A stretch of DNA of 50,203 nt from Arenibacter amylolyticus (GTDB lineage Bacteria > Bacteroidota > Bacteroidia > Flavobacteriales > Flavobacteriaceae). Below, in pieces: positions 8,444 through 17,557 of this stretch. How positions within the stretch are numbered: the first letter of the stretch is position 1; every line of letters begins with the position of its first letter. The notes under the pieces are model-generated. The model ran no database searches. It was given only the letters and a program-made list of their open reading frames with translations, and had not been told where the DNA came from. Made by a program: the position numbers and the translations under genes. The DNA lies in contig NZ_MTAZ01000012.1 in the NCBI RefSeq assembly GCF_002150785.1, positions 1-50,203 on the forward strand, read 5' to 3'.

Positions 8444-10087
8444 ATGGCAGAAGTAATAAATATGCCAAGACTTAGCGATACCATGGAAGAGGGGACTGTT
8501 GCTAAGTGGCTAAAACAGGTAGGTGATAAGGTAGAAGAAGGAGATATATTGGCGGAAATAGAAACCGATAAGGCCACTATGGAGTTCGAATCCTTTAACG
8601 AGGGTACCTTATTGTATATCGGTATCGAAGAAGGCGATACGGCTCCTGTAGATTCTCTACTTGCTATTATAGGTGATGAGGGAGAGGATATTTCTTCACT
8701 GATCAATTCTTCTCCAGAAGCTAAGGAAGAAGAGAAAAAGGAAGAAGAAACTGTGGAAGCAGAAGAAAACGCCAATGTAGAGAGCGCTAGTGCAGCTGTG
8801 GAGATACCTGAAGGGGTTGAAGTGGTGAAAATGCCTCGCTTAAGCGATACCATGGAAGAAGGGACCGTAGCCACTTGGTTGAAAAAAGTTGGTGATGAGG
8901 TGGAAGAAGGAGATATCTTGGCCGAAATAGAAACCGATAAGGCAACTATGGAATTCGAATCCTTTTATTCTGGTACGCTCTTGCATATAGGAATCCAGGA
9001 AGGGGAGACGGCGCCAGTTGATGCTGTCCTTGCTGTAATTGGCCCAGAAGGTACGGATGTAGACGCTGTATTGGCCAGTGATGGTAAGCCCGCACCGGTT
9101 AAAGAAGAAGCCTCCAAAGAAGAAGCTAGTCAAACGACTGCTACTTCTTCTTCAGCAACGGAAACAGCCGTAGCTCAGGATGGTCAGCGTATTTTAGCCT
9201 CACCTTTGGCCAAGAAAATGGCAGAGGAGAAAGGGATAGACCTAAGAAATGTAAAAGGTAGTGGTGATCAAGGTAGGATCATTAAAAGAGATATAGAGGA
9301 GTATAAGCCAGTGCAAAAAGCCGCTGAAAAGGCCGCAGCTCCTCAAGAGAAGGCCGGTGTAGCGCAAGCAGCTGCTCCCGCTCCAATTAATTTGCCAGTA
9401 GGGGAAGAGATGGTAGAAGAGGTTAAGAACTCGCAAATGCGCAAGGTTATTGCCAAGCGTCTTGGAGAGTCTAAGTTCTCTGCACCTCATTATTACCTTA
9501 CCATTGAGGTAGATATGGATCATGCCAAAGCGTCTAGAGTACAGATCAATAGTCTTCCAGATACCAAGGTTTCCTTTAATGATATGGTAGTGAAAGCATG
9601 TGCCATGGCATTGAAAAAACATCCGCAGGTAAATACCACTTGGAACAACGATACTACGCTAATAAACCACCATGTGCATATTGGGGTTGCTGTAGCGGTA
9701 GAGGATGGGCTTTTGGTTCCGGTATTAAAATTTGCAGATCAAATGACCTTGACGCAAATTGGAGCTTCTGTAAAAGATCTTGCTGGAAAGGCACGTAATA
9801 AAAAAATCAGTCCGGCGGAAATGGAAGGAAGCACCTTCACCGTTTCCAATCTCGGAATGTTCGGTATATCCGAGTTTACCTCTATCATCAATCAGCCTAA
9901 TTCCGCTATTCTATCGGTAGGGGCTATTGAGGAGAAACCGGTTGTAAAGAATGGGGAGATCGTTGTAGGTAGTACTATGAAAGTTACCTTGGCGTGCGAC
10001 CATAGAACCGTTGACGGGGCTACGGGAGCTCAGTTTTTACAGACCTTAAGGGCTTATCTGGAGAATCCGGTAACCATGCTCGCCTAA
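8444..10087 (+). CDS. pdhC: Pyruvate dehydrogenase E2 (dihydrolipoamide acetyltransferase), two lipoyl domains
   Basis: E2 is the core of the pyruvate dehydrogenase complex and transfers acetyl from lipoamide to CoA. Domain order in 547 residues: lipoyl domain 1 (about 3-78, lipoylated Lys43 in TDKA), an acidic linker, lipoyl domain 2 (about 126-202, Lys166), a Pro/Ala/Glu-rich linker, the E1/E3-binding domain (about 250-287, ILASPLAKKMAEEKGIDL), a second flexible linker, and the catalytic domain from about 325. The active site HRTVDG has His520 and Asp524. The two lipoyl domains differ at only about a dozen positions and their DNA is clearly duplicated (369-base offset). The operon ends in a terminator. 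Confidence 0.96.
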   Translation: MAEVINMPRLSDTMEEGTVAKWLKQVGDKVEEGDILAEIETDKATMEFESFNEGTLLYIGIEEGDTAPVDSLLAIIGDEGEDISSLINSSPEAKEEEKKEEETVEAEENANVESASAAVEIPEGVEVVKMPRLSDTMEEGTVATWLKKVGDEVEEGDILAEIETDKATMEFESFYSGTLLHIGIQEGETAPVDAVLAVIGPEGTDVDAVLASDGKPAPVKEEASKEEASQTTATSSSATETAVAQDGQRILASPLAKKMAEEKGIDLRNVKGSGDQGRIIKRDIEEYKPVQKAAEKAAAPQEKAGVAQAAAPAPINLPVGEEMVEEVKNSQMRKVIAKRLGESKFSAPHYYLTIEVDMDHAKASRVQINSLPDTKVSFNDMVVKACAMALKKHPQVNTTWNNDTTLINHHVHIGVAVAVEDGLLVPVLKFADQMTLTQIGASVKDLAGKARNKKISPAEMEGSTFTVSNLGMFGISEFTSIINQPNSAILSVGAIEEKPVVKNGEIVVGSTMKVTLACDHRTVDGATGAQFLQTLRAYLENPVTMLA

Positions 10088-10167
10088 AAAGGATAATTGG
10101 TCCCGGTTTTCTAGGGCCAGTCCACTCCAATTTGTATATTGGGGACTTTTGAAGGGCAAAAATCAAT

Positions 10168-10201
10168 AAAAAAAGCATCCTGTCTTTCAGGGTGCTTTTT
10201 T
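10168..10201 (+). terminator. Terminator of the pdhA-pdhC operon
   Basis: Stem AGCATCCTG/CAGGGTGCT with one G-U pair, flanked by an A run and a T run. Confidence 0.85.
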
Positions 10202-10290
10202 AGATTTAAACCGTTCGCAATCAAGAAAATTATGCATCCGACAGTTATTTGTGGGATGATTTTTAATCACACCAAAATAAAACCATGGTT

Positions 10291-11310
10291 ATGAAAAAAA
10301 TATTTGTAGTAGGATTTGCAGGCTTAATGATGGCTTGCGGAGGAGCTAAAGTAGATCAGACGGTGCTTCTTGGAAAGGAAGCTCGTACAAAGGAGCGTCA
10401 GAAGCCGAGGCATTCATCCGCATCGGAAACTGCCAATTGGGAGTCCTTCTCCAGTAGTGAGGAAGTAGGAGAAATTATTAATTATCTGGCTTCGGATAAA
10501 CTGATGGGTAGGGATGCAGGTACGGAAGGAATAAACAAGGCGGCTCAGCATTTAGAAAACTTGCTAAAAAGCTATGGTGTTGCTCCCTATTTCACTAGTT
10601 ATAAGGATACGTTGTCTAATTTTGAAGTGCCTACCTATAATATTGTAGGGTATTTAGAAGGGACCGATGAGACCCTTAAAGACGAATTTGTGATTGTTGG
10701 GGCCCATTACGATCACATAGGTATAGTTTCTCCAGTGGCTGGAGATAGTATCGCAAATGGTGCCAATGACAATGCTTCAGGGACCACAACGGTAATGGGA
10801 ATAGCTCGTTATTTTGGGGAAACCAGGGCCAATAAGCGCAGCCTCATTTTTGCCCTGTTCAGCGCAGAGGAGAAAGGACTCTTAGGGTCCAAGCATTTAG
10901 CCCAGAAATTAAAGCAGGAGGAGTTGAATCTATATCTAATGCTTAATTTTGAAATGGTGGGCGTGCCTATGAAAGACAAGGATTATTTAATGTACCTTAC
11001 TGGATACGAAGAGTCTAATTTAGCAGAAGTCAGTAATGCCTATGCCAAGGAGAATTTGGTTGGATTTTTACCTACCGCCAAAGAATATAACTTGTTTATG
11101 CGTTCGGATAATTATCCCTTCCATTTAGAATTTGGAATACCATCACAGACCTTTTGTACGTTCGATTTTACCAATTACGACTATTATCACCACGTGGGGG
11201 ACGAAGCTTATTTGATGGATTTGGATCATATGGCGAACCTAGTAAATAAAACAATTCCGGTTTTGGAGCAAATCGTTAATGCCCCAATGAAGGAAATAAC
11301 ATATCACTAA
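10291..11310 (+). CDS. M28-family zinc metallopeptidase, lipoprotein
   Basis: An envelope aminopeptidase-like enzyme that probably trims peptides outside the inner membrane. I start at the second ATG (10291), giving MKKIFVVGFAGLMMACGG, a short lipoprotein signal; a start two codons earlier (10285) is equally open. M28 metal-site motifs occur in order: GAHYDHIG (His and Asp), GANDNASG (bridging Asp), FSAEEKGLLGS (Glu-Glu, base and ligand), DNYPF, and a final His in YYHHVGD. The length (about 339) fits single-domain M28 enzymes. Its stop overlaps the next start by one base (TAATG), so translation is probably coupled to the SDR. Confidence 0.9.
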   Translation: MKKIFVVGFAGLMMACGGAKVDQTVLLGKEARTKERQKPRHSSASETANWESFSSSEEVGEIINYLASDKLMGRDAGTEGINKAAQHLENLLKSYGVAPYFTSYKDTLSNFEVPTYNIVGYLEGTDETLKDEFVIVGAHYDHIGIVSPVAGDSIANGANDNASGTTTVMGIARYFGETRANKRSLIFALFSAEEKGLLGSKHLAQKLKQEELNLYLMLNFEMVGVPMKDKDYLMYLTGYEESNLAEVSNAYAKENLVGFLPTAKEYNLFMRSDNYPFHLEFGIPSQTFCTFDFTNYDYYHHVGDEAYLMDLDHMANLVNKTIPVLEQIVNAPMKEITYH

Positions 11311-11990
11311 TGGCAAATATTATTATTACAGGAAGTAGTAGGGGAATTGGATTTCAATTGGCGCAATTATTTGCCAATGAAGGGCATCAGGTGCTGGCAC
11401 TTTCTAGAAACGATGCTCCCGTAGCGGCATTGAAACATAAAAATATCAGTAGTTTTTCATTCGATTTGGCCAAGGAGGAAGATTTTGAGAAATTGGATTC
11501 CTTCCTGGAAAAAAATTGGAAGCAAGTGGACATTCTGATAAACAATGCCGGAAAACTGGTGAATAAACCATTTTTGGAAACTTCTATGGAAGAGTTGGAG
11601 GAGGTTTACAGGGTAAATGTTTTTGGAGTGGCAAAATTGACTCAGAGAATAATTCCGCTTATGCCCCCTACGGGGCATGTAGTCTCTATAAGTACCATGG
11701 GTGGAGTACAGGGGAGTGTTAAGTTTCCCGGACTTACCGCCTATAGTTCTAGCAAAGCCGCTGTAATTACCATGACCGAGCTTTGGGCAGAGGAGTTTAA
11801 GGAGAGTGGTCCTATATTTAATGTATTGGCCTTGGGAGCTGTGCAGACAGAAATGCTTCAGGAAGCCTTTCCCGGTTATAAGGTAGATACAACTCCCTTA
11901 GACATGGCTACCTATATCAAGGATTTTTCTCTTAACGGAAGTAAGTTCTTTAACGGAAAGCTGCTTCAGGTTTCTAATTCTACTCCTTAG
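11310..11990 (+). CDS. Short-chain dehydrogenase/reductase, classical type
   Basis: A cytoplasmic NAD(P)-dependent oxidoreductase of unknown substrate. The 226-residue Rossmann protein has the cofactor motif TGSSRGIG (7-14), NNAG (78-81), a Ser in the SISTMGG strand and catalytic YSSSK (Tyr145, Lys149). It is short for the family because the C-terminal substrate loop is trimmed. It begins inside the stop of the M28 peptidase (TAATG), so the two are co-translated, though no shared pathway is evident. It faces the AI-2E gene tail to tail across about 35 bases. Confidence 0.88.
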   Translation: MANIIITGSSRGIGFQLAQLFANEGHQVLALSRNDAPVAALKHKNISSFSFDLAKEEDFEKLDSFLEKNWKQVDILINNAGKLVNKPFLETSMEELEEVYRVNVFGVAKLTQRIIPLMPPTGHVVSISTMGGVQGSVKFPGLTAYSSSKAAVITMTELWAEEFKESGPIFNVLALGAVQTEMLQEAFPGYKVDTTPLDMATYIKDFSLNGSKFFNGKLLQVSNSTP

Positions 11991-12025
11991 ATCAAGACTT
12001 GGGAGACCTTGGAGTAATTCTAATT

Positions 12026-13090
12026 TTATTTGTTCTTGGGTTTGGGCAGCGGTACCGTTGCCCCATTCCCAGATATTAGGTTGGCCACTACCTTGGTCTG
12101 TGGAAATTGTTCTAGGATAATTTTCATGAATACCGTGATAGGTATTGCCATGATCAGTCCTGGAACACCCCAGATATAGCCCCACAGCATTAATACCACC
12201 AATACGGTAATAATGTTTATGGAGAAGGATTTTCCCATGAATACGGGCTCTAAAATAGAGCCAAATAGTACTTGGACTGCCGTTATAGACAGGATGAAGA
12301 AAAGTAGGATACTGGTGGTCTCCAATTCTACAAAGGCAAACAAACTTAAAAGAATAACGGACACAAAGGATCCTACCATCTGTACAAAGTTGATGGCAAA
12401 AGCAAATAAGCCCCAGAATATCGGGAAGCTAACGTCAAAGAATACGCAGGCCAATCCAATTCCAATTCCCGTAAAAAGACTTACTAGAAACTTCACCTTA
12501 ATAAACTTTATAAGGTCCTTTTCAATTTTGAGAAAGGTTTTTACCGAGGTGTGCTTTTGTTTTAAAATGGTATTGTTCATTAACTTTTGAACGTTGATGG
12601 ATTCTGCTAGCCATAAAACCACAAAAAAGACGGTCATTAAGATCATGGTAATCGTATTGCCTAGGAAGTCCAAAGTGGCACCAAAATTTTTCATCATGTT
12701 TTCATGAGGAAAAATATTGTTCAGGATGTTCTTATCCTGGGAATAGGGAAGTCCAAAGTTCTCTTCTAACCCTATAAATAACAATTCTAATTTAGCTTCT
12801 GCTTTTCCTAAGAATTGGTTGTCTGGAGATAGCAATTCCTGACTAGAAAGCTGTATGAGTCCGCCCAAGACCTTTAAGGCCATCAAAATAATCAAGGCCA
12901 CTATGAATATGCTAATAGGTTTGGATACCTTTTTTTTGTTGAGCCATCGCATCAAGGGTAAAAATAACAGGGCGATGAACATGGAAAAAATTAAAGGTAT
13001 AAAGATAAACGATAGTAATTTTAGTAAATAAAATACTAGAGGAATCACTATGATCAGCAGTAATCTATTGGTAGTTCTTAAATCGTTCAT
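12026..13090 (-). CDS. AI-2E / PerM family membrane protein
   Basis: An inner-membrane protein of the AI-2E family exporter/permease group, whose members include proposed AI-2 exporters and ion/H+ antiporters; the actual substrate here is unknown. The 354 residues show the family layout: an N-terminal hydrophobic pair (LLLIIVIPLVFYLLKLLSF), a soluble middle segment (about 85-135), then a hydrophobic C-terminal half with the GSILEPVFMGKSFSI and LWGYIWGVPGLIMAIPI motifs. The C-terminus is Pro/Lys-rich and cytoplasmic. It is a single gene, with an exact -7 motif upstream. Confidence 0.88.
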   Translation of the reverse strand: MNDLRTTNRLLLIIVIPLVFYLLKLLSFIFIPLIFSMFIALLFLPLMRWLNKKKVSKPISIFIVALIILMALKVLGGLIQLSSQELLSPDNQFLGKAEAKLELLFIGLEENFGLPYSQDKNILNNIFPHENMMKNFGATLDFLGNTITMILMTVFFVVLWLAESINVQKLMNNTILKQKHTSVKTFLKIEKDLIKFIKVKFLVSLFTGIGIGLACVFFDVSFPIFWGLFAFAINFVQMVGSFVSVILLSLFAFVELETTSILLFFILSITAVQVLFGSILEPVFMGKSFSINIITVLVVLMLWGYIWGVPGLIMAIPITVFMKIILEQFPQTKVVANLISGNGATVPLPKPKNK

Positions 13091-13141
13091 GTTGTAGATA
13101 ACCGTAAAGTTTTATTGATATTGCTAGGATGTGGGTGCCTT

Positions 13142-13149
13142 CAAATATA
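13142..13149 (-). promoter_or_regulatory. Putative -7 element for the AI-2E family gene
   Basis: The minus strand reads TATATTTG, an exact TAnnTTTG, about 50 bases before the ATG at 13090. No -33 partner at the usual spacing. Confidence 0.38.
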
Positions 13150-13625
13150 GTGGAGCTAATACTTTACCCAGTCTCTAGTTTAATAAACTGCAAAGTTAGG
13201 GCAAAGAGTTGGCTTTTAAGCGTTAATAATAGTGTAAAAATGCATGATTTGCATCATTTGGCTTCAATTTAGACCCCTAAAGTACCTAGTTGGGGTAGAT
13301 TTGCTATTTCCTGTAAGGGTGTAAATTCTGTGATTTACCTGCAAATGGGGATGTTAATTCTTGAGAACCGAATGGATTTGCTTTCTTATTTTTATAAGTT
13401 TCTCCAAAGATTATTAGATCCAGTATCTTATCTTGTGAACCCTTCCATGGAATTAGGACGGTTGTCAATAATATATAGGAGCAAATAAGGAAATGGATGG
13501 TGTAGAAGTGGACTAGCTGCAAAAAAAAACATGTGCCGGTAAGAAGGCCAAGGGAATAGGAGAACTCAAAAAGCTCCAACTACATATAAACTAAGGGGAA
13601 TATGCCCGTACCAGTATAAAATTTC

Positions 13626-13633
13626 TAATTTTG
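13626..13633 (+). promoter_or_regulatory. -7-like element five bases before the sprT-like ATG
   Basis: TAATTTTG ends at 13633 and the ATG is at 13639. If this is a real promoter, the transcript would start at or next to the A of the start codon and be leaderless. No -33 TTG is present, so chance is possible. Confidence 0.3.
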
Positions 13634-13638
13634 CCTGT

Positions 13639-14241
13639 ATGCAGGAAACGTTAGGGAAATATATTCCAGAAAGAGCTGTAGGTTTATGCATGCAGTTGAT
13701 AAAGGAAAATCATATAAATTTAAAAATTGTAAACGAACGGGTTACCCGTCATGGGGATTATCGCAGGCTGGCTAATGGAAAGCATGTGATTACAGTAAAC
13801 GTAAGCCTCAATAAATATCGATTTTTAATTACCTTGGTGCATGAAATTGCGCATCTGATAGCTTTTGAAAAATATGGAAGAACTATAAAGCCACATGGGG
13901 TAGAATGGAAAAGAACATTTCAGCTACTAATGCTGCCATTTCTTAGGCCAGAGGTATTTCCAGCAAAGTTGTTGCCCTTATTGGCCAATCATTTTAAGAA
14001 TCCTAGGGCTAGTAGTGATACCGATGCAAGATTATCCATAGCACTTAAAGAATATGATCAGCGGGAGAAAGGTAAGAATTATGTGTTTGAGCTGCCGCAT
14101 GGAAGTATCTTCCGAATCTATAATGGTAAAATGTTCCAAAAGAAAAATAGAAGGGTAAAGCGGTACGAATGTGTTGAAGTAACAACGGGAAAGGTATATC
14201 TCTTTCAACCAAACGCCGAGGTAGAGTTGATTAAAACTTAA
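13639..14241 (+). CDS. SprT-like zinc metalloprotein
   Basis: A small soluble protein with the SprT-like metallopeptidase core, related in fold to eukaryotic SPRTN; its bacterial role is not established. The active-site helix is HEIAH (68-72), with a third ligand probably His86 in KPHGVEW. The N-terminus (LGKYIPERAVGLCMQLIKEN) is typical of flavobacterial members, supporting this ATG. The basic C-terminal half (FELPHGSIFRIYNGKMFQKKNRRVKRYECV) resembles the beta-hairpin tail of the family but lacks a four-Cys zinc ribbon. It leads an operon: the next gene starts nine bases after its stop. Confidence 0.88.
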   Translation: MQETLGKYIPERAVGLCMQLIKENHINLKIVNERVTRHGDYRRLANGKHVITVNVSLNKYRFLITLVHEIAHLIAFEKYGRTIKPHGVEWKRTFQLLMLPFLRPEVFPAKLLPLLANHFKNPRASSDTDARLSIALKEYDQREKGKNYVFELPHGSIFRIYNGKMFQKKNRRVKRYECVEVTTGKVYLFQPNAEVELIKT

Positions 14242-14250
14242 GAAAGAAGG

Positions 14251-15330
14251 ATGAGCAAAAAGTATTATGCCGTTTTAATGGCTGGAGGGGTAGGATCTAG
14301 ATTTTGGCCTGTAAGTACTTCCGATTATCCCAAACAGTTTCACGATATGTTGGGTACTGGGGATACTCTTATACAAAGGACGTTTAAACGTTTAAATAAA
14401 TTTGTTCCCACAGAGAATATATTGATTCTCACCAATGAGAGGTATAACAGCTTGGTGCTAGAGCAATTACCGGTGGTAGATCAGGAACAGGTGGTATTGG
14501 AGCCTGCCATGAGAAATACAGCGCCCTGTATTCTCTATGCCGCCTTAAAAATACAGAAAATGGATCCCGAGGCGGTAATGATTGTTGCTCCTAGCGACCA
14601 TTGGATAGAAGATGAGGCTGCCTTTTCCAACGATGTGGTGACTTGTTTTGAGAAATGTGAAAAGGAAGAGGTGTTATGTACCTTGGGGGTGAAGCCTAGC
14701 TTTCCCAATACAGGTTTTGGATACATAGAATATGGAAAGGACGATGCGGATCTTTTAAAGAAAGTGGTGCAGTTTAGGGAGAAACCTAACTATGATACTG
14801 CCAAGGAATTTCTTCTTCAAGGAAATTTTTTATGGAATGCAGGTATATTTATGTGGAGCGTGGCCACCATCGTAAAGGCATTTAAAAAGTATTGCCCGGA
14901 TCAGTACCAATTATTTCAAAAAGGCCTACCCTATTACAATACAGCGGAAGAAGGGGCGTTTATCCAAGAGCATTATCCTAAGGCTGGGAATATTTCCATA
15001 GATTACGCCATATTGGAGCCCGCTAATAATATCTTTGTCCTTCCTGCCTCTTTTGATTGGAACGACTTGGGGACTTGGGGTTCCCTCTACGATAAGTTGG
15101 AGAAAGATAAGGATAACAATGCTGTGGTTAATGCATCCGTATTAACTGAGGATGCCAATGGCAATATGATTCGCACCCCCAAAGGCAAAATAGTGGTGGT
15201 AGATGGTTTGTCAGATTATATAATTGTGGATAAGGAAGAAGTATTGTTAATTTACCCCAAATCCAAAGAACAGGACATAAAAAATATACGTGCAAAAGTT
15301 AAAGATCAATATGGTGATCAGTTTGGCTAA
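14251..15330 (+). CDS. Mannose-1-phosphate guanylyltransferase (GDP-mannose pyrophosphorylase)
   Basis: Makes GDP-mannose from mannose-1-phosphate and GTP, feeding polysaccharide and glycan synthesis in the cytoplasm. The 359 residues have the nucleotidyltransferase signature GGVGSRFWP (12-20), ILTNERY, EPAMRNTAPC, APSDHWI, REKPNYDTA, FLWNAGIFMW and FDWNDLGTWGSLY. It is the short, monofunctional form; the fused phosphomannose isomerase domain of ManC/AlgA is absent. It sits between sprT-like and DUF389 genes with gaps of nine and two bases, so the three are co-transcribed although functionally unlike. Confidence 0.94.
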   Translation: MSKKYYAVLMAGGVGSRFWPVSTSDYPKQFHDMLGTGDTLIQRTFKRLNKFVPTENILILTNERYNSLVLEQLPVVDQEQVVLEPAMRNTAPCILYAALKIQKMDPEAVMIVAPSDHWIEDEAAFSNDVVTCFEKCEKEEVLCTLGVKPSFPNTGFGYIEYGKDDADLLKKVVQFREKPNYDTAKEFLLQGNFLWNAGIFMWSVATIVKAFKKYCPDQYQLFQKGLPYYNTAEEGAFIQEHYPKAGNISIDYAILEPANNIFVLPASFDWNDLGTWGSLYDKLEKDKDNNAVVNASVLTEDANGNMIRTPKGKIVVVDGLSDYIIVDKEEVLLIYPKSKEQDIKNIRAKVKDQYGDQFG

Positions 15331-15332
15331 TT

Positions 15333-16793
15333 ATGGAAGAAAAGTTAAAAAATAATGGAGGGCAAGAATTTGCCAATGGGAACCCGGAGAATATAAAGAA
15401 AGATTTTAAGGGGCTCTTGGGAGGAGTGGGTGTATTCCTAAAGGACCTATTGGATATTAGGGACAACACCGATCAAGAGGCCACCAAGGAGTCTATTATC
15501 GCAGATATACCGTTTAAGGGGCATACCTCATGGATTTTGATCTGTTCTATTTTTATAGCATCTATAGGTCTTAATGCCAACTCTACGGCAGTAGTAATCG
15601 GTGCGATGTTAATCTCGCCGCTAATGGGACCCATATTGGGAATGGGGCTTTCCTTGGCGACCAATGATATTGATACCTTAAGGAGATCTTTGAAGAATTT
15701 TGCGGTAATGGTGGTGCTTAGTGTGTTTACCGCTTTCCTGTTTTTTTATTTTTTCCCCTTACGCGATGAATCATCCGAATTATTAGCCCGTACCGCTCCG
15801 GATATTAGGGATGTGCTAATTGCCTTTTTTGGAGGTCTGGCTTTGGTAATTGCAAGGGCAAAAAAGGGGACTATTGCTAGTGTTATCTTTGGGGTGGCTA
15901 TTGCAACCGCTTTAATGCCGCCTTTGTGTACGGTTGGCTTTGGTTTGGCTATTGGTAATTTTGGATATGCCACCGGAGCCATGTATCTCTTTATTATCAA
16001 TACCATTTTTATTGGATTGGCTACATTTTTGGTATTAAAGTTATTGCGCTTTCCCATGGTGCGATATGCCAATTCTCAGCGAAGAAGATTTATCTCTAGA
16101 ATGGCTTCCATAGTGGCAGTATTGGTTATGATTCCGGCTGGAGTCACTTTTTACAATGTCTTCCAAGAATCCCTTTTTAGAAAGGAAGCCAGTCAGTTTA
16201 TAGCCAATAATATTATTCCTTATAAATTGCCAGGGGAAGGACGCTATCTAGATAACCTAACGGAAATAGACTACGGACGTGGAAAAAATGGCCATATAGA
16301 ATTGGTGTTTATGGGAAGTGAGCCTATCCCCGATAATATTATAGCTACCTGGAACGCCCAAAAAGACGATTATGTAAAGTTGCGCAACGTGGATCTGAAA
16401 ATTGTCCAAGGCTCCAAAAACCTGGAGTTGGATCAGATGAAGTATGTAAACGAATTGTACGAATCCAAGAAGGCAGAGCTCCTAAGTAAGGAAGAGCAGA
16501 TACGGGTTTTAAAAGAAGCCGTGGAGAAAATGAGTGACCTTGCAGCCCAGCAGATCCCCTTTAAAGAAATCAGTGCAGAAGCCAAGACCAATTATGAGAA
16601 CTTAAGCAATCTGGGATTTGCCTATATCCTCACTACAGATTTTAATAAACTGGATACCATTCCTATGTTCACTGTAAAGTGGGATAAGGAATTATCTGCC
16701 AATCAAAAGGTGAAAGACACCGAGAAATTGGCCAGTTGGCTGCGGTTGAGGTTGAAAAACCCTAAGATTCAGGTGCGAGAGGATGAAATTTAA
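15333..16793 (+). CDS. DUF389 multi-pass membrane protein
   Basis: An uncharacterised inner-membrane protein of the DUF389 family. The 486 residues comprise a charged cytoplasmic N-terminus (1-65), a core of about six hydrophobic segments (about 68-275) carrying the family signature TAVVIGAMLISPLMGPILGMG, then FGGLALVIARAKKGT and GVAIATALMPPLCTVGFGLA, and a long soluble C-terminus (280-486) with a charged, coiled-coil-prone stretch around 370-410. It ends tail to tail with the ABC ATPase, and the two stop codons share the palindrome TTAA at 16790-16793. Function unknown. Confidence 0.88.
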   Translation: MEEKLKNNGGQEFANGNPENIKKDFKGLLGGVGVFLKDLLDIRDNTDQEATKESIIADIPFKGHTSWILICSIFIASIGLNANSTAVVIGAMLISPLMGPILGMGLSLATNDIDTLRRSLKNFAVMVVLSVFTAFLFFYFFPLRDESSELLARTAPDIRDVLIAFFGGLALVIARAKKGTIASVIFGVAIATALMPPLCTVGFGLAIGNFGYATGAMYLFIINTIFIGLATFLVLKLLRFPMVRYANSQRRRFISRMASIVAVLVMIPAGVTFYNVFQESLFRKEASQFIANNIIPYKLPGEGRYLDNLTEIDYGRGKNGHIELVFMGSEPIPDNIIATWNAQKDDYVKLRNVDLKIVQGSKNLELDQMKYVNELYESKKAELLSKEEQIRVLKEAVEKMSDLAAQQIPFKEISAEAKTNYENLSNLGFAYILTTDFNKLDTIPMFTVKWDKELSANQKVKDTEKLASWLRLRLKNPKIQVREDEI

Positions 16794-17557
16794 TTTCTTT
16801 CCTCTATATACATTTGACGCACCTTTTTGAACAGTTCGGAGGAGTATACAAAATCTGTCACCGCCTCGTTGTCTGTCTTAAAGATTTCCTTATTGCTGCC
16901 TTCCCATTCTTTGTGACCGTTTTTTAGGAAGATGATTTTCTCACCTATTTCCATTACGGAGTTCATATCATGGGTGTTAATGATAGTTGTGATATCGTAC
17001 TCCTGGGTTATTTCATGGATCAGATTATCTATGAGTATTGCCGTTTTGGGATCTAAACCGGAATTGGGCTCATCGCAGAAAAGGTATTTGGGATTCATAA
17101 CAATGGCCCGGGCTATGGCGACCCTTTTTTGCATTCCCCCAGATATTTCGGATGGAAATTTATTATGCGCATCTACTAGGTTTACCCGTTTTAGTACAAA
17201 GTCTACCCGATCTTGCATCTCGGATTTGGATTGTTTGGTAAACATGCCCAGTGGAAACATTACGTTGCCTTCTACGGTCATGGAATCAAAAAGAGCACTT
17301 CCCTGAAATACCATTCCCATTTCCTGCCTCAGGTCTCGCTGTTCTGCTCCAGTGAGTTCGGAATATATTTTACCATCATAGCTAATGGTTCCTTGTTCTG
17401 GTTTAAAGAGGCCTAGGAGACACTTAAGGAATACGGTTTTTCCCGAACCACTTTGACCAATGATGAGGTTGGTTTTTCCCTTTTCAAAATAACAGTCGAT
17501 CCCTTTTAAAACATGGGAGTCACCAAAAGATTTGTGTATGTTTTTAACTTCAATCAT
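16790..17557 (-). CDS. ABC transporter ATPase, MlaF type
   Basis: The cytoplasmic ATPase of a lipid-transport ABC system of the MCE/Mla class, thought to move phospholipid between inner and outer membranes. The frame is open 60 bases further upstream, but the ATG at 17557 gives the standard start MIEVKNIHKSFGD and overlaps the permease stop by one base (TAATG), so I use it (255 residues). Walker A is GQSGSGKT (34-41), the Q-loop is GMVFQGSALFDSM, the signature is ISGGMQKR, Walker B is YLFCDEPNSGLDP, and the switch His lies in INTHDMNSV. MGMVFQGSALFDSMTV and the SGGMQKR signature are typical of MlaF. No MlaD (MCE) gene is nearby. Confidence 0.93.
   Translation of the reverse strand: MIEVKNIHKSFGDSHVLKGIDCYFEKGKTNLIIGQSGSGKTVFLKCLLGLFKPEQGTISYDGKIYSELTGAEQRDLRQEMGMVFQGSALFDSMTVEGNVMFPLGMFTKQSKSEMQDRVDFVLKRVNLVDAHNKFPSEISGGMQKRVAIARAIVMNPKYLFCDEPNSGLDPKTAILIDNLIHEITQEYDITTIINTHDMNSVMEIGEKIIFLKNGHKEWEGSNKEIFKTDNEAVTDFVYSSELFKKVRQMYIEERN

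Larger units (their letters stand above)
13091..13638. other. Divergent AI-2E / sprT-like intergenic region
   Basis: 548 bases without a convincing gene. A minus-strand frame at 13304-13579 needs a TTG start, resembles no family and is not accepted. Visible signals are a -7 element for the AI-2E gene (13142-13149), another immediately before the sprT-like ATG (13626-13633), and a short inverted repeat around 13241-13255 (ATGCA..TGCAT) of unknown meaning. Confidence 0.5.

Noticed and set aside
8254-8874. 206-residue Ser-rich frame opposite pdhC
   Set aside because: It is the antisense shadow of the Glu/Lys-rich lipoyl domain and linker, and its repeats mirror the lipoyl duplication.
8462-9006. 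Direct repeat as an insertion or mobile repeat
   Set aside because: The repeat is in frame, limited to the two lipoyl domains, and explained by domain duplication.
13304-13579. Minus-strand frame of 91 residues with a hydrophobic start
   Set aside because: It needs a TTG start, resembles no family I know, has no terminator or upstream signal, and the composition looks like non-coding AT-rich DNA.
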